DNA of 64,000 bases, taken from NCBI RefSeq assembly GCF_029581195.1, contig NZ_CP120737.1:3077001-3141000 (forward strand), written 5' to 3'. Source of the stretch: Solwaraspora sp. WMMD791. GTDB lineage: Bacteria > Actinomycetota > Actinomycetes > Mycobacteriales > Micromonosporaceae. The notes under the pieces are model-generated. The model ran no database searches, was not told the DNA's origin, and worked only from the letters and a program-made list of their open reading frames with translations. Of this stretch, positions 33,172 through 42,200 are shown one piece after another. The translations under genes and the position numbers were made by a program. Position 1 is the first letter of the stretch. Every line of letters begins with the position of its first letter.

Positions 33172-34734
33172 ATGCGACAGCACCACCGACCGACCCGGCG
33201 CCCGGCCCGACACCGGCTCGCCACCCCGCTGGCCGCCGTCCTGCTCGCCGGACTCACCCCCCTGCTCACCCCCAGCCCGGCCCAGGCCATCGTCGGCGGC
33301 CAACCGGTCGCCACCGGCGACTTCACCTACGTCGCCGAAGTCCGCAACACCGCCGTCGGCGCACTCTGCACCGGCACGCTCGTCCACCCCGGCTGGGTGC
33401 TCACCGCCGCCCACTGCGCGGTGCCGTCCTCCGTCGGCGACGTGACCGTACGGGTCGGCAACAACGTCGCCGGCACCGGCGGTGAACTGCGCCGGATCCA
33501 CCGGATCGTGGCGCACCCGCAGTACATCGGCGGACACAACGACCTGGCGCTGCTGGAACTCAGCTCGCCGATCACCAGCGTCACGCCGGTACGGCTGACC
33601 ACACCGGCCGAGGCGCACCTGTCCGACGGCGTACAGGGCGGCCCGTTCACCCCGTACGACCAGGGCATCGCCGTCGGCTGGGGACGCGACGGCGCCGGGA
33701 ACCTGCCGTCGCGGTTGCCGTTCGTCGGCGTCTTCATCACCCCGTCGCAGCCGGACAGCCTGGGCATCAAACGGCTGATGGTCGACCGGGGGCCCTGCCA
33801 GGGCGACAGCGGCGGCCCGCTGCTGGTCTCCTCCGGCGGCACCTACGTGCAGGCCGGCGTGTTGAAGGCGGCCAGCTGCACCGGGGCCGCCTCCTACAGC
33901 GAGGTCGGTGCCGGCGGCAACCGGACCTGGCTGCTCGACCAGCTCACCGCCGTGCCGTACACGCCGTTCGGGACGGTCGACTGGGACCGCGACGGCCACG
34001 CCGACATCATCACCCGCCACGACGCCAGCGGCGACCTCTGGCTCTACCCCGGACAGAGCGTACGCGGGCTGTCCACCGCGCCCCGGGTCCGCATCGGCAA
34101 CGGCTGGCGCGGCTACACCGCCTTCGGCGCGGTCGACTGGGACCGCGACGGCCACGCCGACATCCTCACCCGCAACGACACCACCGGCGACCTCTGGCTC
34201 TACCCCGGACAGAGCAAGCGCGGCTACTCCACCGCGACCCCGGTACGGCTGAGCACCGGCTGGGCCGGATTCACCCCGTACGGAGCCGGCGACTGGGACG
34301 GCGACGGCAACGCCGACGTCGTGGCCCGTCAGGACGGCACCGGGCAGCTGTGGCTGTACCCCGGAACGGGCACCCGTGGGCCGGCCGGCACCCCCCGGGT
34401 GCTGATCAGCTCCAGCACCAACGCCCACAGCCCGTTCGGGCTCGTCGACTGGGACGACGACGACCACGTCGACCTGATCAGCCGGGACAACGACACCGCC
34501 AACCTGTGGCTGCAGCCCGGCCAGAGCGTCCGCGCCGGATCCACCGTGCCCCGGGTCCGCATCGGCAACGGCTGGCGCGGCTACACCGCCTTCGGCGCGG
34601 TCGACTGGGACCGCGACGGCCACGCCGACATCCTCACCCGCAACGACACCACCGGCGACCTCTGGCTCTACCCCGGGCAGAGCGTCCGGGGCTACTCCAC
34701 CGCGACCCCGGTCCGCATCGGCTGGGGCTGGTGA
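33172..34734 (+). CDS. Secreted trypsin-like serine protease with FG-GAP/VCBS repeat domain
   Basis: 520-aa secreted protein. Signal peptide 1-39 ends PSPAQA, directly followed by IVGG at 40-43, so the mature protease N-terminus is generated by signal peptidase without a propeptide. Catalytic triad: His81 in TAAHC, Asp124 in HNDLALLEL, Ser213 in GDSGGPL. Residues 265-520 contain five ~50-residue FG-GAP-like repeats (VDWDRDGHADI...TGDLWLYPGQS), which build a beta-propeller with Ca-binding Asp loops and probably mediate attachment. GGAG is 8 bases before ATG 33172. The 3' half has a 468-base near-duplication with 129 identical bases. Confidence 0.9.
   Translation: MRQHHRPTRRPARHRLATPLAAVLLAGLTPLLTPSPAQAIVGGQPVATGDFTYVAEVRNTAVGALCTGTLVHPGWVLTAAHCAVPSSVGDVTVRVGNNVAGTGGELRRIHRIVAHPQYIGGHNDLALLELSSPITSVTPVRLTTPAEAHLSDGVQGGPFTPYDQGIAVGWGRDGAGNLPSRLPFVGVFITPSQPDSLGIKRLMVDRGPCQGDSGGPLLVSSGGTYVQAGVLKAASCTGAASYSEVGAGGNRTWLLDQLTAVPYTPFGTVDWDRDGHADIITRHDASGDLWLYPGQSVRGLSTAPRVRIGNGWRGYTAFGAVDWDRDGHADILTRNDTTGDLWLYPGQSKRGYSTATPVRLSTGWAGFTPYGAGDWDGDGNADVVARQDGTGQLWLYPGTGTRGPAGTPRVLISSSTNAHSPFGLVDWDDDDHVDLISRDNDTANLWLQPGQSVRAGSTVPRVRIGNGWRGYTAFGAVDWDRDGHADILTRNDTTGDLWLYPGQSVRGYSTATPVRIGWGW
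34080..34676 (+). repeat. 129-bp identical repeat, spacing 468 bp, inside the protease gene
   Basis: 34080-34208 and 34548-34676 are identical base for base, encoding the same FG-GAP unit (VRIGNGWRGYTAFGAVDWDR onward). The 468-base period equals three repeat units. Complete identity also at third codon positions points to a recent duplication or gene conversion. Confidence 0.85.
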
Positions 34735-34756
34735 CCAGCTGAGCGACGACTGAGCG

Positions 34757-34783
34757 CCCCGGGCCGGGTCAACCGGCCCGGGG
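34757..34783. terminator. Bidirectional terminator hairpin over the LLM stop codon
   Basis: A perfect 11-bp stem, CCCCGGGCCGG (34757-34767) with CCGGCCCGGGG (34773-34783), and a 5-base loop. The stop codon of the minus-strand LLM gene (34769-34771) lies in the loop, so the same bases end that gene and terminate the convergent protease transcript. Confidence 0.8.
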
Positions 34784-35668
34784 TCGTGCGCGCAGCGTCG
34801 GCAACACGTCGGTGGCGACCTCGGCGAGGACCCGTTCGTCGCCGGCGTACCAGCTGCTGCGGCGCGGCCAGTGGGTGATCACGTCGGTGAAGCCGAGCCC
34901 GGCGGCCCGCTCGACGGCGTCGGCGAAGAACCCGGCACTGCTCAGCGAGAAGACCGGCGCGGAGTCCAGCGACAGGTAACGGCGCAGATCCGCCGGATCC
35001 CGACCGGTCCGGTCCAGGGTCGCCGTACACCGCTCGGCCAGTCGGGCCACCGACGCCCACCACGATTCCAGGTCGTCGAAGTCGGTGCCGGTGGTCACCC
35101 AGCCGGCACCGAACCGGGCCGCCAGGGCCAGCGACCGGGGGCCGTTGGCGGCCAGCACGAACGGCACCCGTGGCCGCTGCCGGCAGCCGGGGGCGCTCCG
35201 GGCATCCACCGCCTGGTAGTACCGGCCCTGCCAGGTGACCCGGTCGGTCCGCAGCAACAGGTCGAGCAGCTCGACGAACTCGGCGTACCGGTCGGCACGG
35301 GCACGCGGCGTCAACGGCGGCGTACCGAGCACTGCGGCGTCGAAGCCGAGCCCGCCGGCTCCCACCCCGAGCAGCACCCGACCGTCGGAGATGTCGTCCA
35401 GAGCGGTGATCTCGCGGGCGAAGTGCACCGGGTGCCGGAAGTTCGGCGACGAGACCAGGGTGCCCAGCGGAATCCGCTGGGTGACGGTCGCGGCGGCGGT
35501 CAGCAGCGGCACCGCGTCGAACCATGGCCCGTCGACCAGGTCCCGCCAGCCCAGATGGTCGTACGTCCAGGCATGGTCGAAACCCCACTGCTCGACCTGC
35601 CGCCACCGGTGCGCCATCACCGACCACGGCTCGTCCGGCAGAATGACGATCCCTACTCGCACAGCCAC
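34769..35668 (-). CDS. LLM-class F420-dependent oxidoreductase
   Basis: 299-aa luciferase-like monooxygenase-fold enzyme. Typical blocks: WGFDHAWTYDHLGWRD near 28-43, AATVTQRIPLGTLVSSPNFR near 60-78, ISDGRVLLGVGAGGLGFD near 93-110, and YAEFVELLDLLLRT. The actinobacterial class uses reduced F420 to reduce or oxidise alcohols, lactones or imines; substrate unknown. The GTG start at 35668 is supported by TAGGGT seven bases upstream, a leaderless pattern, and no RBS. It follows the debranching-enzyme gene on the same strand, separated by tandem repeats and a hairpin, and converges with the protease gene. Confidence 0.88.
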   Translation of the reverse strand: MAVRVGIVILPDEPWSVMAHRWRQVEQWGFDHAWTYDHLGWRDLVDGPWFDAVPLLTAAATVTQRIPLGTLVSSPNFRHPVHFAREITALDDISDGRVLLGVGAGGLGFDAAVLGTPPLTPRARADRYAEFVELLDLLLRTDRVTWQGRYYQAVDARSAPGCRQRPRVPFVLAANGPRSLALAARFGAGWVTTGTDFDDLESWWASVARLAERCTATLDRTGRDPADLRRYLSLDSAPVFSLSSAGFFADAVERAAGLGFTDVITHWPRRSSWYAGDERVLAEVATDVLPTLRARPRAG

Positions 35669-35675
35669 GACACCG

Positions 35676-35681
35676 ACCCTA
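35676..35681 (-). promoter_or_regulatory. -10 box TAGGGT of a leaderless promoter
   Basis: On the minus strand TAGGGT is followed by 7 bases and the GTG at 35668. Spacing equals that before 2419 and 61965. Confidence 0.55.
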
Positions 35682-35703
35682 AGCCCGACCTGATCCGTCC
35701 GGC

Positions 35704-35757
35704 CAGACCGGACTTGAGGATCCGGCCGGGCAGACCGGACCTGAGGATCCGGCCGGG
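35704..35757. repeat. Two tandem 27-base repeats
   Basis: 35704-35730 and 35731-35757 differ at one base only (CAGACCGGACTTGAGGATCC versus CAGACCGGACCTGAGGATCC, followed by GGCCGGG). They lie between the debranching-enzyme gene and the LLM gene and merge into the hairpin at 35751-35769. Confidence 0.85.
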
Positions 35758-35769
35758 CCAGGCCCGGCC
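35751..35769 (-). terminator. Hairpin after the debranching-enzyme gene
   Basis: GGCCGGGCC (35751-35759) and GGCCCGGCC (35761-35769) are perfect inverted repeats around one base; as RNA this allows a 7-bp stem with a 5-base loop. It is 38 bases after the stop of the minus-strand gene ending at 35807. No T-tract. Confidence 0.5.
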
Positions 35770-35806
35770 GGGCCGGGGGCTCAGGTCAGGCCGGGACACC
35801 GGGTGC

Positions 35807-37879
35807 TCAGGCGGTCTGCCGACGCGAGGTGCGGTTCAGGTCGATGCGGCCCCGACCGAACGCGTCGATGTGCCCCCACCGGCCGGGAATGTCGAGCAGT
35901 TCGATGCGGCCCAGGCTGATCGGCAACGCCGGGTCGACCACCAGATGCTCGCCCTGCGGCTCCAACCCGAGCAGGGTCCGCAGCAGCAGCAGCGTCGCGC
36001 CGGTCGACCAGGCCTGCGGACTGCAGGAGGTCGGGTACTCCACCGGATACTTGGTCAACGCCCGGTCGTAGCCACCGAACGCCTCCGGCAGCCGGCCGTT
36101 GAAGTACTGCGCGGCGTTGATGATCCCGTCCGCGATCCGGGCCGACTCCTCCAGGAACCCGTACCGGCGCAGCCCCCAGGCGATGAACGAGTTGTCGAAC
36201 GGCCAGACCGTGCCGACGTGGTAACCGATCGGGTTGAACCGGCCCTCCCCCTCGGCCAGGGTCCGCACTCCCCAGCCGGAGAACATCCGGGGACTGACCA
36301 GGTGCTTGGCGAGCTTCTTCGCCTTGCCGACGTCGACGATGCCGCTCCACAGCAGATGGCCGACGTTCGACGACAACGCGTCGACCTGGCCGCCCTCCGG
36401 GTCCAGCGCGAGCGCGAAGTACTCGCCGTCGGCGACCCAGAAGTCCCGGTTGAACCGGCGCTTGAGGTCGGCGGCCTCCCGCTCCAACTGGTCGGCGTAG
36501 GCCGGGTCCTTCCAGATGTGCCGGGCCAGCCGGGCACCGCGCACCTTGGCGTCGTAGGCGTACCCCTGCAGTTCACAGGTGGCCCTGGGGAACCCGGGCA
36601 GTCGCCCGTCGCGGTAGCAGATGGAGTCCCAGGAGTCCTTCCAGCACTGGTTCTCCAGACCGGTGTCGGTGTTGCGCCGCTCGTACCAGATGTAGCCGTT
36701 TCCGAGCAGGTCGCCGTAGGTGTCGATCCAGTGCAGCGCCCGCCGGGCCTCGGACTCCAGCGCTCGGACCAGTTTGACGTCGCCGGTCCACCGTTCGTAC
36801 TCGTCGAGCAGCACCACGAACAGCGGCGTCGAGTCGGCCGCACCGAAGTACGGGGTGTGCGGCTGCTCCTCGAACGCCGACGACTCGCCGTACCGGATCT
36901 CGTGCAGGATCTTGCCCGGCTCCTCGTCCCGGAAGTCGTCGAGTTTGCTGCCCTGCAACGCGGCGAGCAGCTTCAGGGTGGCCGAGGCCAGCTCCGGAGC
37001 GAACGGCAGGGTCTGCAGGCTGGTGAAGATGCTGTCCCGGCCGAACATGGTGGCGAACCACGGTACACCGGCCGCCGGCACCGACTGCCCGCCGAGCGAC
37101 AGCGGGGTGTAGCGCAGCGCGGCCAGGTCGACCAGGCTGCGCTTGTACGTCGAGGCCAGCGGCTCGCAGTCGCAGGCCAGCCGGGGTGCCCGGGCGATCC
37201 ACTCGTCCAGGTCGCGGCGCATCTCCGGCTTGGGCCGGTCGAAGTGCTGCCCGAGCAGTCCTTCGCGCAGGTCCCGCCCGTCCGGCCCGATCGCGGTCGT
37301 CTTCACCTTGATGTGGGTCACCCACTGGCCGTGCGGCTCGACGACGATCTGGAACGCCAGGCCGTGCTCGTCGATGCGGGCCGGCTCGCTGCTGGAGATG
37401 ATCGTCTCCCGGTGGAAGCTCTCCCGCTGGTAACCCAGCCGCAGGCAGTCCCGGTCGACGTGCGCGTAGTGCTTGCCGACCTTGTTGCGGACGTCCTTGA
37501 TCTCGAACAGGTCGGCGAAGTCGGCACCCGCCTCCAGCCGTACGGTGAGCTCCATCGGCTCCTGGGCGTGGTTGAGGATGGTGATCTCCTCGTCGAAGCT
37601 GCCGCCGACCCACCGTTGCCGGATCACCGACATCTCGGCGTCGACGTAGTGCGTCGGCTCGCCCGGCACCAGGAAGAACCGCGCCTCGAAGTACTGCAGG
37701 TCGTCGACCGACAGCGAGGAGAGCCGTTCGCCGTTGATGGTCAGCTGCCACTTCGACAGGAACCGGGTGTCGAAGGAGAACAGCCCGGTCGGCGCCGCCG
37801 GCGAGGCGTCGATGTCGCCCTGGCTGTCACTGACCACGAAGGTGTTGCCGTCCAGGATGCTGACCATTCCCTCGGTCAT
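35807..37879 (-). CDS. Glycogen-debranching-type protein (amylo-alpha-1,6-glucosidase family)
   Basis: 690-aa soluble protein. Residues 1-205 form the GDE N-terminal beta domain (LDGNTFVVSDSQGDI, FSFDTRFLSKWQL). Residues 260-680 form an (alpha/alpha)6 barrel of the GDE_C type: PWFATMFGRDSIFTSLQTL near 285-303, YFGAADSTPLFVVLLDEY, and QGYAYDAKVRGARLARHIW. The acidic residues FGRDS and GAADST sit where related GH15/GH133-like enzymes have catalytic or sugar-contact residues. Likely trims branched or short alpha-glucans in storage or trehalose/glycogen turnover, but no activity is proven. ATG 37879 overlaps the stop of the SCP2 gene by 4 bases (ATGA). Confidence 0.87.
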   Translation of the reverse strand: MTEGMVSILDGNTFVVSDSQGDIDASPAAPTGLFSFDTRFLSKWQLTINGERLSSLSVDDLQYFEARFFLVPGEPTHYVDAEMSVIRQRWVGGSFDEEITILNHAQEPMELTVRLEAGADFADLFEIKDVRNKVGKHYAHVDRDCLRLGYQRESFHRETIISSSEPARIDEHGLAFQIVVEPHGQWVTHIKVKTTAIGPDGRDLREGLLGQHFDRPKPEMRRDLDEWIARAPRLACDCEPLASTYKRSLVDLAALRYTPLSLGGQSVPAAGVPWFATMFGRDSIFTSLQTLPFAPELASATLKLLAALQGSKLDDFRDEEPGKILHEIRYGESSAFEEQPHTPYFGAADSTPLFVVLLDEYERWTGDVKLVRALESEARRALHWIDTYGDLLGNGYIWYERRNTDTGLENQCWKDSWDSICYRDGRLPGFPRATCELQGYAYDAKVRGARLARHIWKDPAYADQLEREAADLKRRFNRDFWVADGEYFALALDPEGGQVDALSSNVGHLLWSGIVDVGKAKKLAKHLVSPRMFSGWGVRTLAEGEGRFNPIGYHVGTVWPFDNSFIAWGLRRYGFLEESARIADGIINAAQYFNGRLPEAFGGYDRALTKYPVEYPTSCSPQAWSTGATLLLLRTLLGLEPQGEHLVVDPALPISLGRIELLDIPGRWGHIDAFGRGRIDLNRTSRRQTA

Positions 37880-38304
37880 GACTCGGTCCTTTCCCGCCGG
37901 GCGTACGCGCGCGGATCATGGGCGCCGGGTGGGCCGGGCATCATCCGTTCGATCAGGATCAGCAGCCGGAGATCACCGAGGACCAGGATCTGCCCGCGCA
38001 GCATCGCCGCCATCGGGTTGATCTCGCCCCGTGCCATCGCCTCGAAGATCACCCCGTCGGTACGCAGCACGCATTCGGCGTCGCGCCGCTCCCGGGTCAG
38101 ACTGGCCACCCCGTTGTCCAGGGTGACGAACCAGTAGTCCACCTGCTCGTCGCGCGCCAGGTCGAACCGGACGGTGCCGGTGACCTGACGCAGCAGTGCC
38201 GCGTTCTCCTTGCGGCTGACCCGGTCGAAGAACTCGGCCGTGGCCGGCATCGCGCTCGCCGACCCCGACCGGTTCGCCTGCGCCTGCTGCGTTGACTGCG
38301 GCAT
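37876..38304 (-). CDS. SCP2 sterol-binding-domain protein
   Basis: 142-aa SCP2-fold protein. After a disordered start (MPQSTQQAQANRSG) come AEFFDRVSRKENAALLRQV, the strand pair VTGTVRFDLARDEQVDYWFV, and DAECVLRTDGVIFEAMARGE with NPMAAMLRGQILVLGD, the typical SCP2 C-terminal half that lines a lipid-sized cavity. ATG 38304 has GGAGGGAGCGG upstream. Its stop overlaps the debranching-enzyme ATG, so the two are made together. A lipid-binding fold beside an alpha-glucan enzyme is an odd pairing; a lipid-linked glucan substrate is conceivable but unproven. Confidence 0.85.
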   Translation of the reverse strand: MPQSTQQAQANRSGSASAMPATAEFFDRVSRKENAALLRQVTGTVRFDLARDEQVDYWFVTLDNGVASLTRERRDAECVLRTDGVIFEAMARGEINPMAAMLRGQILVLGDLRLLILIERMMPGPPGAHDPRAYARRERTES

Positions 38305-38411
38305 GATCCGCTCCCTCCACCCACGGGCAGAGTCGCCGACCACCGGGTGGCCCGGCATCGCCCGTACCGGATGATCCCGGCCCACGACGACCCTGGACCC
38401 CGGCGCAGGAC

Positions 38412-38437
38412 GACCCCGGCGCAGGACGGCCGGGGTC
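38412..38437 (-). terminator. Hairpin terminator after the GNAT gene, with 16-base tandem repeat
   Basis: GACCCCGGC (38412-38420) pairs with GCCGGGGTC (38429-38437) around an 8-base loop, 23 bases after the stop of the minus-strand acetyltransferase gene. The unit ACCCCGGCGCAGGACG is duplicated in tandem at 38397-38412 and 38413-38428, so the left arm has a spare copy. Confidence 0.65.
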
Positions 38438-38460
38438 AGCGGTGGGCTACGGCCGGGGCG

Positions 38461-39123
38461 TCAGTCGGCGGAGATGCCGTACGCCGACCAGCCCCGGTCG
38501 CGGAATCCGGCCGCCGAGGCGACCTTCGCCGACGCGGCGTTGGTCGCCTCGTGCAGATAGGTGGGGACCGCCCCGCTGTCGAGCACCCGCCGCGCCGCCT
38601 GGGCGACCAGCCGGCGGGCCAAACCCCGGCCACGCGCGGCCGGGGCGGTCCCGACGGCGATCTCCTGGCCGTGGGCGTCGTGGCGTTTGATCCCGACGCC
38701 GGCCAGGAAGGTCCCGTCGGCGTCGCGGGCCACCAGGACCGGCTCGGGGAACAGGCGCAGCCACGGCGGCAGCGAGTCGTCGGTGGGGTCGATCCAGTCT
38801 CCGGCGTCCGGCAGCGGCGCCGGTGCCAGGCAGTACCGGAACACCGCCCGGTGGGCCTGCCAGCCCGCGTAGCCGACGGCAGCCGGCAGCTTCGCCAGCA
38901 GGTCGTTGACCGGCAGGTCGGCCAACGCCCGGACCGTCTCGACCTTGTCCGGCGGTACGGACAGCACCGCGCCACCGGGGGCGCCGACGCCGACCACCGG
39001 GCGGGGTCGCCCGTCCCAGGCGGGTTCGACCCGGCGTTGCGAACCGACCACCTGCAACGCCCGCCCGGCCGGCCACTGCCCCAGCCAGCTGACCAGGTGG
39101 TGGTAGAGGCGCTTGTCCAGCAT
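38461..39123 (-). CDS. GNAT N-acetyltransferase
   Basis: 220-aa protein. The C-terminal half is a GNAT domain: acetyl-CoA loop IAVGTAPAARGRGLARRLVA near 155-174, then VPTYLHEATNAASAKVASAA and GFRDRGW at the end. The N-terminal half (1-100) is a second, divergent domain with MLDKRLYHHLVSWLGQWPAG and LADLPVNDLLAKLPAAVGYA. ATG 39123 is preceded by GGAGG. It stands alone between the SCP2 operon and the glutamate dehydrogenase gene. Substrate unknown. Confidence 0.82.
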   Translation of the reverse strand: MLDKRLYHHLVSWLGQWPAGRALQVVGSQRRVEPAWDGRPRPVVGVGAPGGAVLSVPPDKVETVRALADLPVNDLLAKLPAAVGYAGWQAHRAVFRYCLAPAPLPDAGDWIDPTDDSLPPWLRLFPEPVLVARDADGTFLAGVGIKRHDAHGQEIAVGTAPAARGRGLARRLVAQAARRVLDSGAVPTYLHEATNAASAKVASAAGFRDRGWSAYGISAD

Positions 39124-39216
39124 CCTGCCTCCTGACCCGCGCGGCGGGGCACCCGCACCGCCCGCAAGGCTTCTCCCTGCCCTGCGAAAAGTATGCAGTC
39201 TCTACGGCTGTCGTGG

Positions 39217-42200
39217 TCAGCTCGCCGAAGATGTCCGGACCAACGTGCGGATCTGGCGCAGCAGAACGGACAACGCGGCGAGATCGGCCGGTGAGTGGGC
39301 GAAATCCTCCATCGCCCGCCGGACCCGGGCCACCGCGCTGGTGTTGTCCTGCTCCCACTGCGCGACCCGGTCCTCCACCGACAGCTGCGCCGACGTCGCG
39401 GTGAGCACTTCGACGGTGAGCGCGGCCAGCGCGGCGTACAGGTCGTAGCGCAGCGCGGTGCGGGCCAGTGTCTGCCACCGGTCCTCGCGCGGCAACAGCG
39501 AGATCTTGCTCAGCAGCCAGTCCACCCGGAACCGCTCGGAGAGCATGAAGTACACCGACGCCACCTCGGTGACGTCGGCACCGGTGTCGGCGGCGGTCTC
39601 CACCACGTCGAGCAGGCCGAAGCTGTACATGATCCGAGTGGCCCGGTCAGCGAGGTCCGCCGGCAGCCCGCGGTCGATCATCGTGGCGACGTGCGCCCGC
39701 AGCGACTCCCGCTCGTCGCCGCGGAAGAAGCTACCCAGCTGCGGCAACAGCCGGGACACTCCGTCGCGCAGCCGGGCCGTCTCCTCCGGCACGTCCAGCG
39801 GCGACTTGCGGTTGGTGACCAGCCAGCGCACCGCGCGGTCGAGCAGTCGACGGCTCTCCAGGTAGACCGACACCTGGGACTCGGTGCTGACCACGGTGTC
39901 CAGCGCGTCGATGCCGGCCCACAGTTCGTCGAGGCCGAACACGTCACGTACCACGACGTAGGCGCGCAGCACGTCGGCGGCCGATGCTCCGGTCTCCTCC
40001 ATCGTCCGGTAGACGAAGGACATGCCGCCCCGGTTGACGGCCTCGTTGACCAGACTGGTCACGACGATCTCGCGGCGCAGCCGGTGGTCGGCCATCCGGG
40101 CGGCGTACCGCTCGCGCAGCGGGGTCGGGAAGTAGTCGACGAGCACCCGGTCGGTCCACGCCTCGTCGGGCAGCCCGTCGGCGAGCACCTGCCCCTCGAT
40201 GGAGATCTTCGTGTAGGCGAGCAGCACCGCGAACTCGGGCAGGGTCAGCCCGTCCGCGTCGGCGCGGATCCGTTCGGCCAGGTCGTCGTCGCTGGGCAGC
40301 GCCTCCAACTCCCGGTCCAGCTGGCCGGACTGCTCCAGGTCGGTGATCATCCGCCGGTGCACCGGCAGCAGCGACCGGGCCTGGGCGCAGGCGTTGGCCA
40401 GCGCCCGCGCCTGGTCGTAGTTGTCCCGCAGCACCAGCGCGGCGACCTCGTCGGTCATCTCGACCAGCAGTTCGTCGCGCTGCGCCACGGTCAGTTCGCC
40501 GTCGGCGACCGCACCGCCGAGCAGGATCTTGATGTTGACCTCGTGGTCGGAGCAGTCCACCCCGGCCGAGTTGTCGATGAAGTCGGTGTAGCTGCGCCCG
40601 CCGGCGCGGGCGTACTCGATCCGACCCCGCTGGGTCAGCCCCAGATTGCCGCCCTCGCCGACCACCCTGGCCCGCAGCGACCGGCCGTCCACCCGGATCG
40701 CGTCGTTGGCCTTGTCGCCGACCTCGGCGTGTGATTCGGTCGACGCCTTGACGTAGGTGCCGATGCCGCCGTTGAACAGCAGGTCCACCGGGGCGCGCAG
40801 GATCGCCCGGATCAGCTCCGGCGGGGAGAGCACGTCGACGGCGTCGTCGAGGCCGAGCGCCGCGCGGACCTGCCGGCTGACCGGCACCGACTTCGCGGTA
40901 CGCGGATACACGCCCCCGCCGTCGGAGATCAGCGCCGGGTCGTAGTCCGCCCAGGACGAGCGCGGCAGTTCGAACAGCCGCCGCCGCTCGGCGTAGGAGG
41001 CGGCCGCGTCCGGGTCCGGGTCGAGGAAGACGTGCCGGTGATCGAAGGCGGCGACCAGCCGGATGTGCTCGGACAGCAGCATCCCGTTGCCGAACACGTC
41101 ACCGGACATGTCGCCGATGCCGACGGCGGTGACGTCCTGCCGCTGGATGTCCACCCCGAGGTCCCGGAAGTGCCGTTTCACCGACTCCCACGCGCCCCGG
41201 GCGGTGATGCCCATCTTCTTGTGGTCGTAGCCGGCCGAGCCGCCGGAGGCGAACGCGTCGCCCATCCAGAACCCCCGGGCCTGGGAGATCGCGTTCGCCA
41301 CGTCGGAGAAGGTGGCGGTGCCCTTGTCGGCGGCGACCACCAGGTACGGGTCGTCGCCGTCGTGGCGGACCACCGCCGGCGGCGGCTCGATGCGCCCACC
41401 GACGATGTTGTCGGTGACGTCCAGCAGCGCGGAAATGAACTGCTGGTAGCAGGCCACCCCTTCGGCCTGCACCGCCTCCCGGTCCGGTGGTTGCGCCGCC
41501 GCCCGGCCGCGCGCCGTACCGCCGGGCTGCTTCACCACGAAGCCGCCCTTGGCGCCGACCGGAACGATCACCGCGTTCTTCACCATCTGAGCCTTGACCA
41601 GGCCGAGCACCTCGGTACGGAAGTCCTCCCGCCGGTCCGACCAGCGCAGCCCACCCCGGGCGACCTCGCCGAAGCGCAGATGCACGCCCTCGAACCGGGG
41701 CGAGTAGACGAAGATCTCGTACGCCGGCCGGGGCGCCGGCAGCTCCGGCACCGCCTGCGGGTCCAGCTTGATCGCCACGTACGGCACCGGCCGGCCGTCG
41801 GCGCCGCGCTGGTAGAAGTTGGTCCGCAGGGTGGCCAGGATCAGCGTCAGGTAGCTGCGCAGGATCCGGTCCTGGTCGAGGCTGTCGACGTCGTCGAACT
41901 GCCGACCGATGGCGGCGACCAGCTCCTGCCCGCGCCGCTGGCGGGCCTCGTCGTCGACCTCCGGCGTCGGCGCGAACCGGCACTCGAACAGGTCGATCAG
42001 CAGCCGGGTCACCACCGGGTACGCGACGAAGGTGGCCTCCATGTACTCCTGGGAGAAGACGGTGCCCGCCTGGCGCAGATATTTGGCGTACGCGCGCAGC
42101 ACCACCACCTGTCGCCAGGTCAGCCCGGCCCGCAGCACCAGTTCGTTGAACCCGTCGACCTCCGCCTCGCCGCGCCACGCCGCCGAGAACGCGTTCTCCA

